A stretch of 60,422 bases of DNA from Pseudarthrobacter sp. AL07 (lineage in GTDB: Bacteria > Actinomycetota > Actinomycetes > Actinomycetales > Micrococcaceae): assembly GCF_029960665.1 (NCBI RefSeq), contig NZ_JASBRB010000017.1:1-60422 (forward strand), written 5' to 3'. The position numbers and the translations under genes were made by a program. The notes under the pieces are model-generated. The model saw nothing but the letters and a program-made list of their open reading frames with translations. It searched no databases and was not told the DNA's origin. Numbering within the stretch: position 1 is the first letter of the stretch; every line of letters begins with the position of its first letter. Shown piece after piece: positions 25,423 through 34,632 of this stretch.

Positions 25423-26427
25423 GTGGCTGCAAATGGCGGTACCAAGGCGATCGTCGCGGCCCTAGCCGCAAACCTGACCATCGCCGTCCTGAAATTCGTG
25501 GCCTTTTTTCTGACGGCATCCTCGTCAATGCTGGCCGAAGCCATCCACTCCGTGGCCGACTCGGGCAACCAACTGCTGCTCCTGATCGGCGGCAAGCGCG
25601 CCAGGAAGGCTGCCAGCCCAGAGCACCCGTTCGGGTATGGCCGGGAACGCTACATTTACGCCTTTATCGTCTCAATCGTGCTCTTCAGCGTGGGCGGGCT
25701 TTTCGCGCTGTTCGAAGCGTGGGAGAAGCTGCAGAACCCACACGCCATCGAAGGGGACTTCTGGTGGGTTCCTCTGGCGGTGCTGATCGGTGCCATTGTT
25801 GCTGAGTCCTTCTCGTTCCGGACCGCCATCATCGAATCCAACCACGTCCGCGGCAAGCAGGGCTGGGTGAGCTTTGTGCGCACGGCCAAGCAGCCGGAGC
25901 TGCCGGTCATCCTGCTGGAAGACCTCGGGGCGCTTCTTGGCCTTGTGTTCGCGCTCGTGGGTGTGAGCGTGACCCTCGTCACCGGCAACGGGATCTGGGA
26001 CGCCGCGGGTACCGGCATGATCGGCCTGTTGCTCGTGGCCATCGCGGTTGTCCTGGCTATCGAAACCAAGTCCTTGCTGCTGGGCGAGTCCGCCACCCGG
26101 GCTGATGTGGCCCGCATCAGCGAGGCCATCGAGGCGGAGGGGCACAACCGCATCATCCACCTTAAGACCCTTCACCTCGGACCGGAGGAGCTGCTGGTGG
26201 CGGCCAAGATCTCCGTAGGCGCCGCCGATTCCGGCCGGGACATCGCCGCTGCGATTGATGGTGCCGAGTCCCGAATCCGTACGGCCGTTCCGATTGCCCG
26301 GGTGATCTACCTCGAACCGGATCTGCACCGGGAAGCCGGCCGCACGGACGAGATATCCGGTGCAGGGCACGTTTCAGGCCCGGTCCACGCTTCAGCCGAA
26401 GCCGGGGCCCAGGACCCGCCGGCCTGA
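25423..26427 (+). CDS. cation diffusion facilitator (CDF) exporter
   Basis: CDF proteins export divalent metals such as Zn2+, Fe2+ or Mn2+ in exchange for protons. Six helices are followed by a cytoplasmic C-terminal domain (about residues 215-300). The helix 2 signature SMLAEAIHSVADSGNQLLLLIG carries the metal-site His and Asp, and HPFGYGRERYIYAF is also characteristic. The start is GTG at 25423 after GGAG. The long loop between helices 3 and 4 (RGKQGWVSFVRTAKQPELPVILLED) marks a subgroup; the substrate is not predictable here. Confidence 0.92.
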   Translation: MAANGGTKAIVAALAANLTIAVLKFVAFFLTASSSMLAEAIHSVADSGNQLLLLIGGKRARKAASPEHPFGYGRERYIYAFIVSIVLFSVGGLFALFEAWEKLQNPHAIEGDFWWVPLAVLIGAIVAESFSFRTAIIESNHVRGKQGWVSFVRTAKQPELPVILLEDLGALLGLVFALVGVSVTLVTGNGIWDAAGTGMIGLLLVAIAVVLAIETKSLLLGESATRADVARISEAIEAEGHNRIIHLKTLHLGPEELLVAAKISVGAADSGRDIAAAIDGAESRIRTAVPIARVIYLEPDLHREAGRTDEISGAGHVSGPVHASAEAGAQDPPA

Positions 26428-26487
26428 CGTTACTGCCTTAGCGCACAGCATGCCGCGGTGAAGCCGCTGCCCGCCCGTTCCCCCGGA

Positions 26488-27696
26488 TCAGGCGGCCAGT
26501 GACTTCTTGCGTTCCAGGAGCCCGCTGGCCACAGCGATGCCAAAGCCAAGGACGGCCAACACGGCCCCCACGAGCGCAGGCGCCACGAAGCCCCAGCCCC
26601 AGGCGATCACTACGCCGCCCAGGAAAGCGCCCAAGGCATTGGCAACGTTGAGCGCTGCATGGTTGAGCGAGGAAGCGAGGGAAGGTGCGTCCGGCGAGGC
26701 ATCCAACAGGCGGGTCTGCAGGGCAGGGATCAGCATGGAGCCGGACGCCCCCACCACAAAGACCATCACGAGGGCTGACCAGGGCCAGTGCACAGCGACC
26801 GCGTAAGCCACCAGGGCGACGGCGATGCCGGGCAGGACCCAGTACAGCGTGCCCATCACCGACTTGTCCGCAAGCCTGCCGCCGATGACAGTTCCCGCCA
26901 CCATGCCCAGTCCGTACAGTGCGACCACAATGGGCAGCAACGACGCCGGAATCCCGGCCACCAGGGTCATGGTGTGGGCAATGTAGGTGTAGGTCGCGAA
27001 GAAGCCGCCAAATCCCACGATGCCGATCAGAATGGCCAGCCACACCTGAAGCCGCTTGAGCGCACCTAGTTCGCGGCGGATGCTCGCGTCAGGATGGGGT
27101 GCCTGGTACGGAACATAGCGCCACAGCAGTACCAGCGTCAGCAAGCCGATTCCTCCTACCAGAAGGAACAGCAACCGCCAGCCGAAGGACTGGCCCACCC
27201 AGGTGGCCGCCGGTACGCCGATAACGTTTGAAACGGACAAGCCTGCCATCACCATGGAGATGGCCCAACCGCGGCGGGTGGGGGATACCAGGGAAGCGGC
27301 GATCACGGCTGCGACACCGAAGAATGCGCCGTGCGGAAGTCCGGCCGCAAACCGGGCCACCAACATGCTGCCGTAATCGGGAGCAAGATAAGATGTCAGG
27401 TTGGCGAGGGTGAAGAACAGCATAAGGCCGAGCGCGAGGTGTTTGCGCGGCAGTTTGGCTCCGACTGCGGCCAGCAAGGGCGCGCCCACTACCACTCCGA
27501 GGGCATAAGCGGAGATGAGGTGCCCCGCCTCCGGGGTGCTGATACTGAGTCCTTGTTCCACTTCTTTGAGCAGGCCCATCATGGTGAACTCCGTGACGCC
27601 TATTCCGACGCCTCCCATGGCCAGCGCAAAGATCGCTGCGCCGACGTGCGGAGTCTTCGCCTTGGACGCGGTGGAGGTTCGGACGACGCTGCTCAT
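26488..27696 (-). CDS. MFS transporter, DHA1/AraJ-like
   Basis: A 402-residue, 12-helix exporter. The start of the protein, IFALAMGGVGIGVTEFTMMGLL, and SISTPEAGHLISAYALGVVVGAPLLAAVGAKLPRK are typical of the AraJ/NepI/chloramphenicol-efflux group of DHA1 drug:H+ antiporters. ATG at 27696 is preferred; the much longer upstream frame runs antisense to the Nudix gene. It is divergent from that gene by 67 bp and convergent with the CDF gene. The substrate is unknown. Confidence 0.9.
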   Translation of the reverse strand: MSSVVRTSTASKAKTPHVGAAIFALAMGGVGIGVTEFTMMGLLKEVEQGLSISTPEAGHLISAYALGVVVGAPLLAAVGAKLPRKHLALGLMLFFTLANLTSYLAPDYGSMLVARFAAGLPHGAFFGVAAVIAASLVSPTRRGWAISMVMAGLSVSNVIGVPAATWVGQSFGWRLLFLLVGGIGLLTLVLLWRYVPYQAPHPDASIRRELGALKRLQVWLAILIGIVGFGGFFATYTYIAHTMTLVAGIPASLLPIVVALYGLGMVAGTVIGGRLADKSVMGTLYWVLPGIAVALVAYAVAVHWPWSALVMVFVVGASGSMLIPALQTRLLDASPDAPSLASSLNHAALNVANALGAFLGGVVIAWGWGFVAPALVGAVLAVLGFGIAVASGLLERKKSLAA

Positions 27697-27763
27697 GTGC
27701 CTGCTTTTCAAAGGGGATGTTGGGGGAGTGCCCGCAAACCATTCTCCCTCATAGACTGGGGCA

Positions 27764-28216
27764 GTGAGTGGACTGATACAGGTAGTCGGTGGAGCAATAG
27801 TGGACTCGTTGATGGAGCCCACCCGCATACTGGTGGCCCGGCGGACTGCTCCCGAGCAGCTCGCCGGGCTCTGGGAGTTCCCCGGCGGCAAGGTCGACGC
27901 CGGGGAGGAATGTGAGGCCGCGTTGCACCGGGAACTCAGGGAGGAGCTGGGCGTAGACGTCCGCTTGGGGCCGGAACTCCGCGCCGGGACGGCGGCTGGC
28001 TGGCGGCTGAATGAGCGGGCCAGCATGCGGGTGTGGTTGGCGGAGATTTCCAGCGGTGATCCCCAGCCGCTCGAAGACCACGACCTGCTGACGTGGATCA
28101 GCACCACGAACCGTGATGAAGCTCTCAGTCTTCCGTGGATCCCGGCCGACTTCCCGATTGTCCGGGCACTTCTTGAATCTTTGGGCACGCCGGTGGGTTC
28201 AAGAGCCAGGCGCTGA
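27764..28216 (+). CDS. Nudix (MutT-like) hydrolase
   Basis: The 150-residue protein has an intact Nudix box, GGKVDAGEECEAALHRELREELG in two overlapping pieces starting GGKVDAGEE and ending RELREELG, at residues about 41-63. LWEFPGGK in front of it and the short overall length place it with MutT-type NTP pyrophosphohydrolases, which clean oxidised nucleotides such as 8-oxo-dGTP. The start is GTG at 27764. In relatives it is annotated as a (deoxy)nucleoside triphosphate pyrophosphohydrolase. Substrate is inferred from family. Confidence 0.9.
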   Translation: MSGLIQVVGGAIVDSLMEPTRILVARRTAPEQLAGLWEFPGGKVDAGEECEAALHRELREELGVDVRLGPELRAGTAAGWRLNERASMRVWLAEISSGDPQPLEDHDLLTWISTTNRDEALSLPWIPADFPIVRALLESLGTPVGSRARR

Positions 28217-28352
28217 ATTCCAGGACGTCCGGACACCACATTAAGCACCCCGGCTCCAGCAGCCCTGCAAAATCCCGACCTCCCAGGACATGAAGGACTT
28301 CCTGCAGAGAAGTACAGGAGCCTGGTCATCCCGGCCGGCTAGGAAACTGCCC

Positions 28353-29480
28353 CTAGAACAGGGTGGGCTGCTGACGCGGCCCGGCGGCGGCCGGCTGGGA
28401 TTCCCCAGCTGGCCGTTCCTGTGTGCCGGCGGGGATGGACGGGATACTCCCGGCGGGATACTGGGCTTCCTCGCCGCGAGGATCGTCCTCGAGGTCACGG
28501 TGGCTGAAACCGTGGCCGCTGGTGAATCCGTGCCGCTGCTTGAAGTAGTGGACTTTTGCGGCGAGCCACGTGCGGTATTCCTTGGAAGCATAGGAGCCTG
28601 TGCCGTAGAGCCTCCGGTAGCGGCCGGCCAGTTCCGTGTGGTTCCCGGCAATCCACTGCATAAACCATTCCCGGGTACCAGGCTTCAGGTAAAGAGCGCC
28701 GGCGGTGACGCCCGTCGCTCCTGCGGCGGCCAGGGAGCCGAACAGGGCATCAAGCGCTTCGTCGCTGTCGGAGAGCCACGGCAGGATGGGCATCGCCATG
28801 ACACCGCAGGGGAGCCCGGCATCGCGCAAGCGGGAGACCAGCTTGAGCCGCGCCCGCGGCCCTGGTGTGCCTGGTTCCACGGCTTCGGAGAGTGCCTCAT
28901 CCGTCATGGCCAGGGAAATGCCCACACCCACCGGCACCTGGGCGGCAGCCCGCTTCAGCAGCGGAATGTCCCGGGCGAGCAACGTCCCCTTCGTGAGGAT
29001 GGACAACGGCGTGCCTGAGTCAGCCAAAGCGGTGATGATTCCCGGCATCAGCTGGTAGCGGCCCTCGGCCCGCTGGTAGGGATCCGTGTTGGTGCCAAGG
29101 GCCACCTGGTGGCGGTTCCAGGATGGCTTGGCCAGCTCCTTCCGGAGGACCTCGGCGGCATTTACCTTCACCACCACCTGGCTGTCAAAATCCAGCCCGG
29201 CGTCAAAGTCCAGGTACGTGTGGCTCTTGCGCGCAAAACAATAAACACAGGCGTGGCTGCAGCCGCGGTACGGGTTGACGGTCCACTCAAACGGCATCCG
29301 CGACCCGGCCACCACCTTGTTGAGCACCGATTTGGCGGTGACCTCATGAAAGGTGATGCCGGCGAACTCGGGGGTGGTGACAGAACGGACCAACCCGGTA
29401 AGGGGGAGCAGGGCAGGTGACGGGCCACTTCCGAGGTCATCGGCGGGCCGGGGCATCAGTGCTTGTGCATCCCATCTCAT
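28353..29480 (-). CDS. Rv2578c-type radical SAM protein, SOS-linked
   Basis: The protein (375 residues) has the radical SAM cluster motif GCSHACVYCFAR at about residues 71-82, preceded by MPFEWTVNPYRG, as in the Rv2578c family and distantly in spore photoproduct lyase. VNPYRGCSHACVYCFAR, GTNTDPYQ and ILTKGTLLARDI are characteristic. A Gln/Pro-rich tail follows residue 330. The ATG at 29480 is directly preceded by AGAGGG and then by a near-perfect LexA box, so the gene should be damage-inducible. The reaction is unknown; a DNA-repair role is inferred from the box and from the lyase similarity. Confidence 0.88.
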   Translation of the reverse strand: MRWDAQALMPRPADDLGSGPSPALLPLTGLVRSVTTPEFAGITFHEVTAKSVLNKVVAGSRMPFEWTVNPYRGCSHACVYCFARKSHTYLDFDAGLDFDSQVVVKVNAAEVLRKELAKPSWNRHQVALGTNTDPYQRAEGRYQLMPGIITALADSGTPLSILTKGTLLARDIPLLKRAAAQVPVGVGISLAMTDEALSEAVEPGTPGPRARLKLVSRLRDAGLPCGVMAMPILPWLSDSDEALDALFGSLAAAGATGVTAGALYLKPGTREWFMQWIAGNHTELAGRYRRLYGTGSYASKEYRTWLAAKVHYFKQRHGFTSGHGFSHRDLEDDPRGEEAQYPAGSIPSIPAGTQERPAGESQPAAAGPRQQPTLF

Positions 29481-29489
29481 GCCCTCTAT

Positions 29490-29505
29490 TCGAAGATATG
29501 TTCGA
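29490..29505 (-). promoter_or_regulatory. LexA box in front of the radical SAM gene
   Basis: TCGAAGATATGTTCGA matches 13 of 14 defined positions of TCGAACANNTGTTCGA. Its near edge is only 10 bp from the start codon, so bound LexA would block the ribosome-binding/early transcribed region. Confidence 0.82.
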
Positions 29506-29595
29506 ACTTAAGTCAAGGACCGGACACTTGGGAAGTCCGCGCGCCGGGCGCAGTGCCGGGTTCAGCGCCGGGCTCGGTACGGGCTTTGGAAACTG

Positions 29596-30252
29596 TCAGG
29601 CCTGCAGTTGCCAGACCACGGTGACACTCGTGCTAATGCTGGCGTGGCCTGCTTCCACGCTGATGGCTTCGCTGGCGGCGGCGCGCTGGATCCGGGCCAC
29701 CGGAACCGGTCCGGCTGTATCGGGGTGCTCGGCAATGGAATTCACCGCTCCGAGCCGCGCGGACGCCAGCGATGCAAACTGTTCGGCCCGGGAAACGGCA
29801 TCTTGCCAGGCAGCTTCCCGGGCAAGGGAGGCGACGGCTGACTCATCCAAGAAGCCAAGCTCCAGTCCGTTCAGGCGTACGTCATCGCCGCCGGCGTCTA
29901 CTGCAGCGGCAATAACGCCGGACGCCGCGCTCACCTGCCGCAGGCGTACGGTAAGCCCGCTGGAGGCCACATAGCCGGTCACCTGCTGGCCGCCGCCGTC
30001 GCGCCAGACGAACTCCGGCCGGACGTTCAGCCCGGACGTCCGGATGTCCGCATCAGCCACGCCGTGCCGGCGGAGCGCACCGGATACAGCCGCAGACGCG
30101 GTTCCCGCGTCCGCATAGGCGGTGCCCACGCTGTCCCGCCGGCATTCGACGCCCACGGAAATGGTCAGCAGGTCCGGTCGCGCCTCCGCTGTCCCCGTTC
30201 CGGTCACGGTGATGGTCCTGTTGTTGGTCCAGGTGTTGGGTTCGCCCGTCAT
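29596..30252 (-). CDS. SIMPL domain-containing protein (DUF541)
   Basis: The 218-residue protein starts with the SIMPL hallmark RTITVTGTGTAEARPDLLTISVGVE and continues with RRHGVADADIRTSGLNVRPEFVW and VTGYVASSGLTVRLR, then AWQDAVSRAEQFASLA. SIMPL proteins form oligomers in the envelope of some bacteria, with no settled function. No signal peptide is visible from the ATG at 30252; the longer frame upstream is antisense-like filler. Its start is separated by 1 bp from the stop of the HExxH membrane protein gene, so the two form an operon. Confidence 0.88.
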   Translation of the reverse strand: MTGEPNTWTNNRTITVTGTGTAEARPDLLTISVGVECRRDSVGTAYADAGTASAAVSGALRRHGVADADIRTSGLNVRPEFVWRDGGGQQVTGYVASSGLTVRLRQVSAASGVIAAAVDAGGDDVRLNGLELGFLDESAVASLAREAAWQDAVSRAEQFASLASARLGAVNSIAEHPDTAGPVPVARIQRAAASEAISVEAGHASISTSVTVVWQLQA

Positions 30253-30253
30253 G

Positions 30254-30811
30254 TCAGACCTCGATTCCGCCGGCCCCAAGGGGCGCCGGCCTTGTTGTCC
30301 TGCTGTCAACGTAGCCGCCGGCCGCCAGGCCGGCCTGCCGTTCGAAGAAATTCTCCGAAGCCGGATCGCCCGTCCGGAGCAGCGACCAGCCTGCAGCCAG
30401 GAAATACAGCGGAAGAAAGGGCAGTCCCAGGCAGCAGGCGTACTGGCTGCAGTGCTTTTCCTCATGACCCAGGAGAGCCGGATTGGAGGTCAGACCTTCA
30501 GCCCGGATCCTGCAGATAACCACGTTGCCAAGGGTAAAGGCCCCGGCATAGGGAAGGCGCCACCGGTAACCGGACGCGATGAGCAGCCCTCGAGGGCCTT
30601 GGCTAACGGCGGTTCCCGCCGCTGCGGCAACGGCCAGGCCCAGCAGGGTGGTGCCGTTGGCCAGGTTGGCAAGCTGCCGTACCCGCTGCCCTGCCGTCAC
30701 GTGCCCTGCCGCGACGTGCCCCGCCGCGAGCGGCCCAGCGCTCCACGGCCCAGCCCTCAACTGCCCTGCCGTCAACAGTTGCGCGGCTGCCCGGCCCTGC
30801 CCTTGTGTCAT
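30254..30811 (-). CDS. HExxH-motif membrane protein with AGxxx pentad repeats
   Basis: The 185-residue protein starts with six repeats of a five-residue unit x-A-G-x-x (TAGQL, RAGPW, SAGPL, AAGHV, AAGHV, TAGQR), then a hydrophobic region (GTTLLGLAVAAAAGTAV), then NPALLGHEEKHCSQYACCLG and a second hydrophobic segment LPFLPLYFLAAGW, then ENFFERQAGL. HEEKH fits the HExxH zinc-peptidase signature, and the C-terminal FERQA could supply a third ligand region, but no family is recognised. The ATG at 30811 is chosen since the upstream frame lacks support. The stop is 1 bp from the SIMPL start. Confidence 0.68.
   Translation of the reverse strand: MTQGQGRAAAQLLTAGQLRAGPWSAGPLAAGHVAAGHVTAGQRVRQLANLANGTTLLGLAVAAAAGTAVSQGPRGLLIASGYRWRLPYAGAFTLGNVVICRIRAEGLTSNPALLGHEEKHCSQYACCLGLPFLPLYFLAAGWSLLRTGDPASENFFERQAGLAAGGYVDSRTTRPAPLGAGGIEV
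30690..30779. repeat. six tandem 15-bp repeats inside the HExxH gene
   Basis: Units start CCTGCCGTCACGTGC, CCTGCCGCGACGTGC, CCCGCCGCGAGCGGC, CCAGCGCTCCACGGC, CCAGCCCTCAACTGC and CCTGCCGTCAACAGT. The 15-bp period keeps frame and encodes the x-A-G-x-x pentads. Copy number could vary between strains. Confidence 0.8.
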
Positions 30812-31012
30812 GAGGCCATGGTAGCCGGAGCCTTCACTTAGACTGGAGGATAGTGGCCGCCGGTTTTGACCGGTGTGCCCTGACCTGGTCATCGAGTGCA
30901 TTCATCACGCATGGATTCACGGAATGACCTGCCAGTGACGGATGCGCTGCCGGGAAACCGTGTGCGGCTGCACCCCTAACGGGCAGCCCCGACTCGTAGC
31001 TAAGAACAGTAG

Positions 31013-32074
31013 ATGACTGAAACTTTGCCGGGCGCCGCCATCCCGAACCCTACGGATGAAGCCGCCATTACTGCCGCTGTAGACCAGGCCATCGCCGCCA
31101 TTGCCGGCGCCGGCTCCCTTGACGAACTCAAGGCGGTGAGGCTGGCCCACACCGGCGAGAAATCGCCGCTCAGCCTGGCCAACCGGGAGATCGGCGGACT
31201 GCCGAAAGACCAGAAAGCCGTAGCCGGCAAGCTCATGGGTTCCTCCCGCGGCCGGGTCAACAAGGCGCTCGCGGACCGCACCGCCGAGCTGGAAGCACAA
31301 AACGACGCCCGGATCCTGCTGGTAGAGACAGTGGACGTCACTGCCGCACCCCGCCGTCGTCGGGCAGGAGCCCGGCACCCGCTCTCGACGCTTCAGGACC
31401 GCGTGGCGGACATCTTTGTTGGCATGGGCTGGGAAATCGCCGAAGGCCCCGAAGTGGAATCCGAGTGGTTCAACTTCGACGCCCTGAACTTCAAGCCGGA
31501 CCACCCGGCCCGCGAAATGCAGGACACCTTCTTCGTGGAGCCGCCCGAGGCCCACCTGGTGATGCGTACGCACACCTCACCGGTGCAGGTCCGTTCCATG
31601 CTGGAACGCGAACTGCCGATCTACGTGCTGTGCCCCGGCAAGGTGTTCCGCACCGATGAACTGGACGCCACCCACACCCCGGTGTTCCACCAGTTCGAGG
31701 GCCTGGCCATCGACAAGAACCTGAGCATGGCCGACCTCCTGGGCACGCTGGAGCACTTCACCCGGCAGATGTTCGGTGATGAAGCCTCCGTCCGGCTGCG
31801 CCCGAATTACTTCCCCTTCACCGAGCCGTCCGCGGAACTGGACATCTGGCACCCGGGCGCCAAGGGCGGCCCTCGCTGGATCGAATGGGGCGGCTGCGGC
31901 ATGGTCAACCCCAATGTCCTCCGGGCCGCAGGCATTGACCCGGACATCTACTCCGGTTTCGCATTTGGCATGGGTATCGAGCGCGCGCTCATGTTCCGCA
32001 ATGAAGTCGGCGACATGCGCGACATGATCGAAGGCGACGTACGTTTCAGCGAGCACTTCGGGATGGAGATCTAA
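31013..32074 (+). CDS. pheS: phenylalanyl-tRNA synthetase alpha subunit
   Basis: PheS is the class II catalytic subunit of the alpha2-beta2 enzyme that charges tRNA-Phe. The N-terminal coiled-coil region (about residues 10-110) contacts tRNA. Motif 2 is in [24 protein letters not shown], and motif 3 is [11 protein letters not shown] near residue 323. [16 protein letters not shown] and [10 protein letters not shown] are typical. The length of 353 is normal. It is followed by pheT after 2 bp. The 200-bp leader has neither a T-box nor a Phe-rich leader peptide that I can see. Confidence 0.97.
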   Translation: MTETLPGAAIPNPTDEAAITAAVDQAIAAIAGAGSLDELKAVRLAHTGEKSPLSLANREIGGLPKDQKAVAGKLMGSSRGRVNKALADRTAELEAQNDARILLVETVDVTAAPRRRRAGARHPLSTLQDRVADIFVGMGWEIAEGPEVESEWFNFDALNFKPDHPAREMQDTFFVEPPEAHLVMRTHTSPVQVRSMLERELPIYVLCPGKVFRTDELDATHTPVFHQFEGLAIDKNLSMADLLGTLEHFTRQMFGDEASVRLRPNYFPFTEPSAELDIWHPGAKGGPRWIEWGGCGMVNPNVLRAAGIDPDIYSGFAFGMGIERALMFRNEVGDMRDMIEGDVRFSEHFGMEI

Positions 32075-32076
32075 CA

Positions 32077-34620
32077 GTGCGTATCCCACTTTCCTGGCTG
32101 CGTGAATTCGCAGCAGTACCGGCCGGAGCAACGGCCGAAGACGTGATGGCCGAACTGGTCAAGGTCGGGTTTGAAGAAGAGGCCGTCCACCGTCCCACGG
32201 ACACCCTGCAGGGTCCGGTTGTGGTGGGCCAGGTCCTGAGCATCGTCAAGGAACCCCAGACCAACGGCAAAACCATCAACTGGTGCCAGGTCCGGGTTGT
32301 CCCCGAAGGCCAGGAACAGGCCCTCACCGGCGAAGGCATCGACCCGTCCGGCGTGCAGGGGATCATCTGCGGCGCCCACAACTTCGTTGAGGGCGACAAA
32401 GTAGTGGTCACCCTGCCCGGAGCGGTCCTGCCCGGCGACTTCCGCATTTCCGCCCGGAAGACGTACGGCCACCTCTCCGCCGGCATGATCGCCTCCGTCC
32501 GTGAGCTGGGCATCGGCGAAGACCACGACGGCATCCTGGTGCTGTCCCGCATCGGGCTTGATCCGGAAATCGGTACCGACGCCATGGAACTGCTGGGCCT
32601 CTATGACCAGGCTGCCGAGATCAACGTGACCCCGGACCGCGGCTACGCGTTCTCCATCCGTGGTGTGGCCCGTGAGTACGCCCACGCCACCGGAACCTCC
32701 TTCACGGACCCGGCTTCAGAGGTCCTGGCCCCGGCGGAGCTTTCCGGCGGCTACGGCGTCAAGCTCAACGACGACGCGCCCATCTACGGTAAGACCGGCT
32801 GTGACCGTTTTGTGGCCCGCACCGTCCGCGGCGTCGACGCCACCAGGCCGACGCCCGCGTGGATGACCTCGCGGCTGCGGCTCGCCGGGATCCGCTCCAT
32901 CTCCCTGCCGGTGGACATCTCCAACTACGTGATGCTCGAGCTCGGCCAGCCCACGCACTGCTATGACCTGGACAAACTGTCCGGAGACATCGTGGTCCGG
33001 CGCGCCGTGCCGGGGGAGAAAATCACCACCCTGGACGCCAAGGAGCGCGCGCTCGACGTCGAAGACCTCCTCATCACCGACGGTTCCGGCGCGATCGGCA
33101 TTGCCGGCGTGATGGGCGGTGCCGCCACGGAGGTGAGCGATTCGACGTCGAACGTCCTGGTGGAGGCGGCACACTTCGATGAGGTGTCCATTGGCCGGTC
33201 CCGCCGCCGGCACAAGCTGCCGTCCGAGGCGTCCAAGCGCTTCGAGCGCGGCGTCGACTGGCACGTGGCGGACATCGCCGCCCAGCGTGTTGTTGACCTC
33301 CTGGTGGAGCTCGCCGATGGGATTGCCGACCAGGCGGGGACCGACGTCGGGACCGCGCCGGACGCCGTAACCATCGCGCTGCCGGCAGGCTTCGCCGCCC
33401 AGCGGATCGGCATCGATTTCACCGAGGAGCAGATTACCACCGCGCTGGTGGACCTGGGTGCCGTGGTTGAAGAATCCGACGGCGGCTGGACCGTGAGCGC
33501 CCCGAGCTGGCGCAACGACCTTGAAACCAAAGAGGACCTCTCCGAGGAAATCGCGCGGCTGGTGGGCTACGAGAACATCCCCGCCACCCTTCCGGTGGCC
33601 CCTCCGGGACGTGGCCTGACCCGCGTGCAGCAGCAGCGCCGCCGGCTCATCCAGGCACTGGCTGACGCCGGGCTGACCGAAGTCCTGGCCTACCCGTTCG
33701 TCTCCAAAGCCGCCAACGACACCTTCGGCGTCGCCGAGCAGGGTGCTGCCCGGAGCGCCGTCAAGCTGGCGAATCCCATCAGCGAGGAACACGGCTTCCT
33801 GCGCACGTCCATCCTCCCCGGGCTCATCGAGGTGGCCAAGCGAAACCACTCCCGCGGCTTCCGCGACCTGGCGCTCTTCGAGTCCGGCCTGGTGTTCCTG
33901 CCGAGCGGGACTGTAGGTACACCGTCCATCCCGCCGCTGGGCGTCAAGCCTTCCGACGAGGTGCTGGATGCACTGTACGACGGCGTTCCGGACCAGCCGC
34001 TGTACGTCGCCGCTGTCCTCACCGGCCACGACTCACCCGCTGCCGCGAACCACACGCCGCGCTTGTGGGACTGGTCCGACGCGCTGGATATTGCCCGGCT
34101 TGCCGGGGACGTCCTGGGCGTGGAGATCGTGGTCAGCCAGGGTGCGCACCAGGCGTTCCACCCCGGCCGGGCCGCGCAGCTCTCGCTGCGGACCGGTGAG
34201 GTGGTGGGGTACGCAGGCGAGCTGCACCCGAAGCTCCTGGCCGCGCATGACATGCCTGCCCGGTCGGTGGCGCTGGAATTCAACGCCGATGCGTTGTTCG
34301 AGGCAGCCGCGGATGTGATTGTGGCCCGCCACATCTCCACGTTCCCGGTGGCCACCCAGGACGTTGCCCTGGTGGTGCCGCAGGAGATTCCCGCGGACCA
34401 GGTCCTCGAGGCGCTCCGCGAAGGCGCCGGCGAGCTGCTGGAGGACGTGGCGCTGTTCGACGTCTACGCCGGCAAGGGTATTGAAGAAGGCAAGAAATCG
34501 CTCGCCTTCGGCCTGCGATTCCGGGCCACGGACCGGACGCTGACGGCCGATGAGGCCTCGGCTGCGCGCGAAAGCGCTGTTGCCCTGGCTGCAGAGCGCT
34601 TCGGCGCCGTCCAGCGCTAA
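32077..34620 (+). CDS. pheT: phenylalanyl-tRNA synthetase beta subunit
   Basis: PheT carries the editing and tRNA-recognition domains of PheRS. The N-terminal VRIPLSWLREFA with the tRNA-binding (EMAP-like) domain GPVVVGQVLSI is followed by the B3/4 editing domain around CDRFVARTVRGVD, the B5 domain, the class II-like core and, at the end, the ferredoxin-fold anticodon-binding domain FPVATQDVALVVP...GEEGKKSLAF. The start is GTG at 32077. At 847 residues it has the full domain set. It follows pheS by 2 bp. Confidence 0.97.
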   Translation: MRIPLSWLREFAAVPAGATAEDVMAELVKVGFEEEAVHRPTDTLQGPVVVGQVLSIVKEPQTNGKTINWCQVRVVPEGQEQALTGEGIDPSGVQGIICGAHNFVEGDKVVVTLPGAVLPGDFRISARKTYGHLSAGMIASVRELGIGEDHDGILVLSRIGLDPEIGTDAMELLGLYDQAAEINVTPDRGYAFSIRGVAREYAHATGTSFTDPASEVLAPAELSGGYGVKLNDDAPIYGKTGCDRFVARTVRGVDATRPTPAWMTSRLRLAGIRSISLPVDISNYVMLELGQPTHCYDLDKLSGDIVVRRAVPGEKITTLDAKERALDVEDLLITDGSGAIGIAGVMGGAATEVSDSTSNVLVEAAHFDEVSIGRSRRRHKLPSEASKRFERGVDWHVADIAAQRVVDLLVELADGIADQAGTDVGTAPDAVTIALPAGFAAQRIGIDFTEEQITTALVDLGAVVEESDGGWTVSAPSWRNDLETKEDLSEEIARLVGYENIPATLPVAPPGRGLTRVQQQRRRLIQALADAGLTEVLAYPFVSKAANDTFGVAEQGAARSAVKLANPISEEHGFLRTSILPGLIEVAKRNHSRGFRDLALFESGLVFLPSGTVGTPSIPPLGVKPSDEVLDALYDGVPDQPLYVAAVLTGHDSPAAANHTPRLWDWSDALDIARLAGDVLGVEIVVSQGAHQAFHPGRAAQLSLRTGEVVGYAGELHPKLLAAHDMPARSVALEFNADALFEAAADVIVARHISTFPVATQDVALVVPQEIPADQVLEALREGAGELLEDVALFDVYAGKGIEEGKKSLAFGLRFRATDRTLTADEASAARESAVALAAERFGAVQR

Positions 34621-34632
34621 ACGCGGATCCGG

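Noticed and set aside
30812..31012. T-box or phenylalanine leader peptide before pheS
   Set aside because: No T-box core or terminator pair is seen, and the short ORF at about 30911 contains no Phe codon.
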